A DNA stretch of 5,918 bases from Armatimonadetes bacterium UBA5352 (GTDB lineage Bacteria > Armatimonadota > Zipacnadia > Zipacnadales > UBA5352). The stretch covers positions 1-5,918 of the forward strand of contig DHPY01000017.1 in the NCBI GenBank assembly GCA_002411015.1, in the 5' to 3' direction. The notes below the pieces were generated by a model, which ran no database searches, was not told the origin of the DNA, and saw only the letters and a program-made list of their open reading frames with translations. Made by a program: the position numbers and the translations under genes. Below, piece by piece: positions 5,279 through 5,918 of this stretch (position 1 is the stretch's first letter; every line of letters begins with the position of its first letter).

Positions 5279-5918
5279 GTGCGGTTTGTGTGCTCATCCC
5301 AGCGCGTCTGTACGTACTCGCCGAACTGCTGCTTGAAGCCATCTATGCTAAAGCGGAGCGCGTTCTCGCGGCACGCGTCCTGGCTGAACGCCCTGTCATC
5401 GAAACCATCGAGAGCTTCGACGAGCGAGCCGACCGTCTGTTCGTCGAAGAAGCGGCAACTGCGGCCATCGACCATGGTCTCCAGTGCGCCGCCGCCACGG
5501 AAGGCTATCACCGGCCTGCCGCAGGCGTTCGCCTCGAGCGGCGTGAGGCCGAAGTCCTCAAGTTGCGGCATAAGGAATGCCCGGCAACGCTGGTAGTGCC
5601 CCACGATCTCGTCATCGGGGACCTTCCCAAGCATCTCAACGGTCGGCCCGGCCAGTTCGCACAACGCGTTGAACTCCTCGCCGTCGCCGATGACCTTCAG
5701 TGGCAACTGCAGCCGGTTGCAGGCCTCTACGGCCAGATCGACACGCTTATAGGCATTGAGCGCGGACACCAGCAGGAAGTAGTCCTCAGGCGGATCGTCG
5801 CCCGGAACGAACTTCTCCGTGTTCGCGGGCGGGTATATCACCCGGTCCGGAGTGCGCAGGTAGGCATGCTTCATTCGCGCGAAGGTGACCTGCGAGATCG
5901 CGACCATGTGCCGCGGCC
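5269..5918 (-). CDS. GT4-type glycosyltransferase, C-terminal part (5' end beyond the window)
   Basis: Retaining GT-B glycosyltransferase of the glycosyltransferase family 4 / group 1 type. It transfers a sugar, often mannose or a related hexose, from a nucleotide-sugar donor during cell-surface polysaccharide synthesis at the cytoplasmic face of the membrane. Only the C-terminal Rossmann half is present. Numbering from the Met encoded at 5907: SQVTFARM 5-12, VIYPPANTEKF 23-33 (the inter-domain linker seen in WbaZ-like mannosyltransferases), YFLLVSALNAYKRVD 43-57 with the conserved K54-R55, VIGDGEE 72-78, the E-x7-E motif E117-x7-E125 in LEDFGLTPLEA, ACGRPVIAF 128-136, GGGALETM 138-145 and FS 186-187 near the end. 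The frame stays open to the right edge through codons for Pro-Arg-His, and the N-terminal acceptor domain is missing, so the ATG at 5907 is internal. WbaZ-like assignment is inferred; donor and acceptor cannot be told from here. Confidence 0.93.
   Translation of the reverse strand, partial: PRHMVAISQVTFARMKHAYLRTPDRVIYPPANTEKFVPGDDPPEDYFLLVSALNAYKRVDLAVEACNRLQLPLKVIGDGEEFNALCELAGPTVEMLGKVPDDEIVGHYQRCRAFLMPQLEDFGLTPLEANACGRPVIAFRGGGALETMVDGRSCRFFDEQTVGSLVEALDGFDDRAFSQDACRENALRFSIDGFKQQFGEYVQTRWDEHTNRTGA

Noticed and set aside
5905..5907. ATG as the start of the glycosyltransferase
   Set aside because: The frame remains open to the window edge, no N-terminal GT-B domain is present, and the sequence begins in the middle of the normal family fold. 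The ATG is an internal Met.
1..5918. Defence system, mobile element, prophage or CRISPR array
   Set aside because: No transposase, integrase, terminal inverted repeats, spaced direct repeats or defence-type proteins are visible. Four of the five genes belong to recognised families, and the fifth is a secreted repeat protein with no such signature.

Overview
This is a high-GC bacterial fragment with five protein-coding genes packed end to end. It shows no RNA genes, mobile elements, CRISPR arrays or phage genes. GC-rich codon use, Shine-Dalgarno sites and the gene families are clearly bacterial, but the phylum cannot be fixed from the sequence alone. The repeat family in the first gene resembles secreted proteins I associate with Chloroflexota and related high-GC lineages. 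This points weakly to Chloroflexota, Armatimonadota or a neighbouring uncultured group, and is inference only. The first 67 bases are extremely G-rich and look like either a poor contig end or a G-quadruplex-forming tract.

Layout: (1) About 53-1876 on the plus strand encodes a probably secreted protein. It has three divergent copies of a roughly 75-residue domain followed by a likely beta-propeller region. Its real N-terminus is lost in the G-rich edge. (2) Everything from 1873 to the right edge is on the minus strand. In transcription order, from right to left, this is a 5'-truncated family-4-type glycosyltransferase (5269-5918), a membrane-anchored SurA/PpiD-like peptidyl-prolyl isomerase with TPR repeats (3531-5204), ammonia-dependent NAD+ synthetase nadE (2732-3526) and the 16S rRNA 2'-O-ribose methyltransferase rsmI (1873-2715).

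The isomerase, nadE and rsmI are separated by only 4 and 16 bases and are probably co-transcribed. The glycosyltransferase lies 64 bases upstream, with a pair of mutually exclusive hairpins over its stop codon, so it may or may not belong to the same transcript. The first gene converges on rsmI so tightly that their stop codons overlap, leaving no room for an intergenic terminator.

The minus-strand genes are mostly housekeeping functions: extracytoplasmic protein folding, NAD biosynthesis and ribosome modification. I see no convincing new multi-gene system. The points most worth a second look are the uncharacterised triple-repeat protein, the TM-SurA-parvulin-TPR architecture with its acidic insert, a nine-C tract where losing one base would fuse the isomerase in frame to NadE, and the alternative hairpins at the glycosyltransferase stop.
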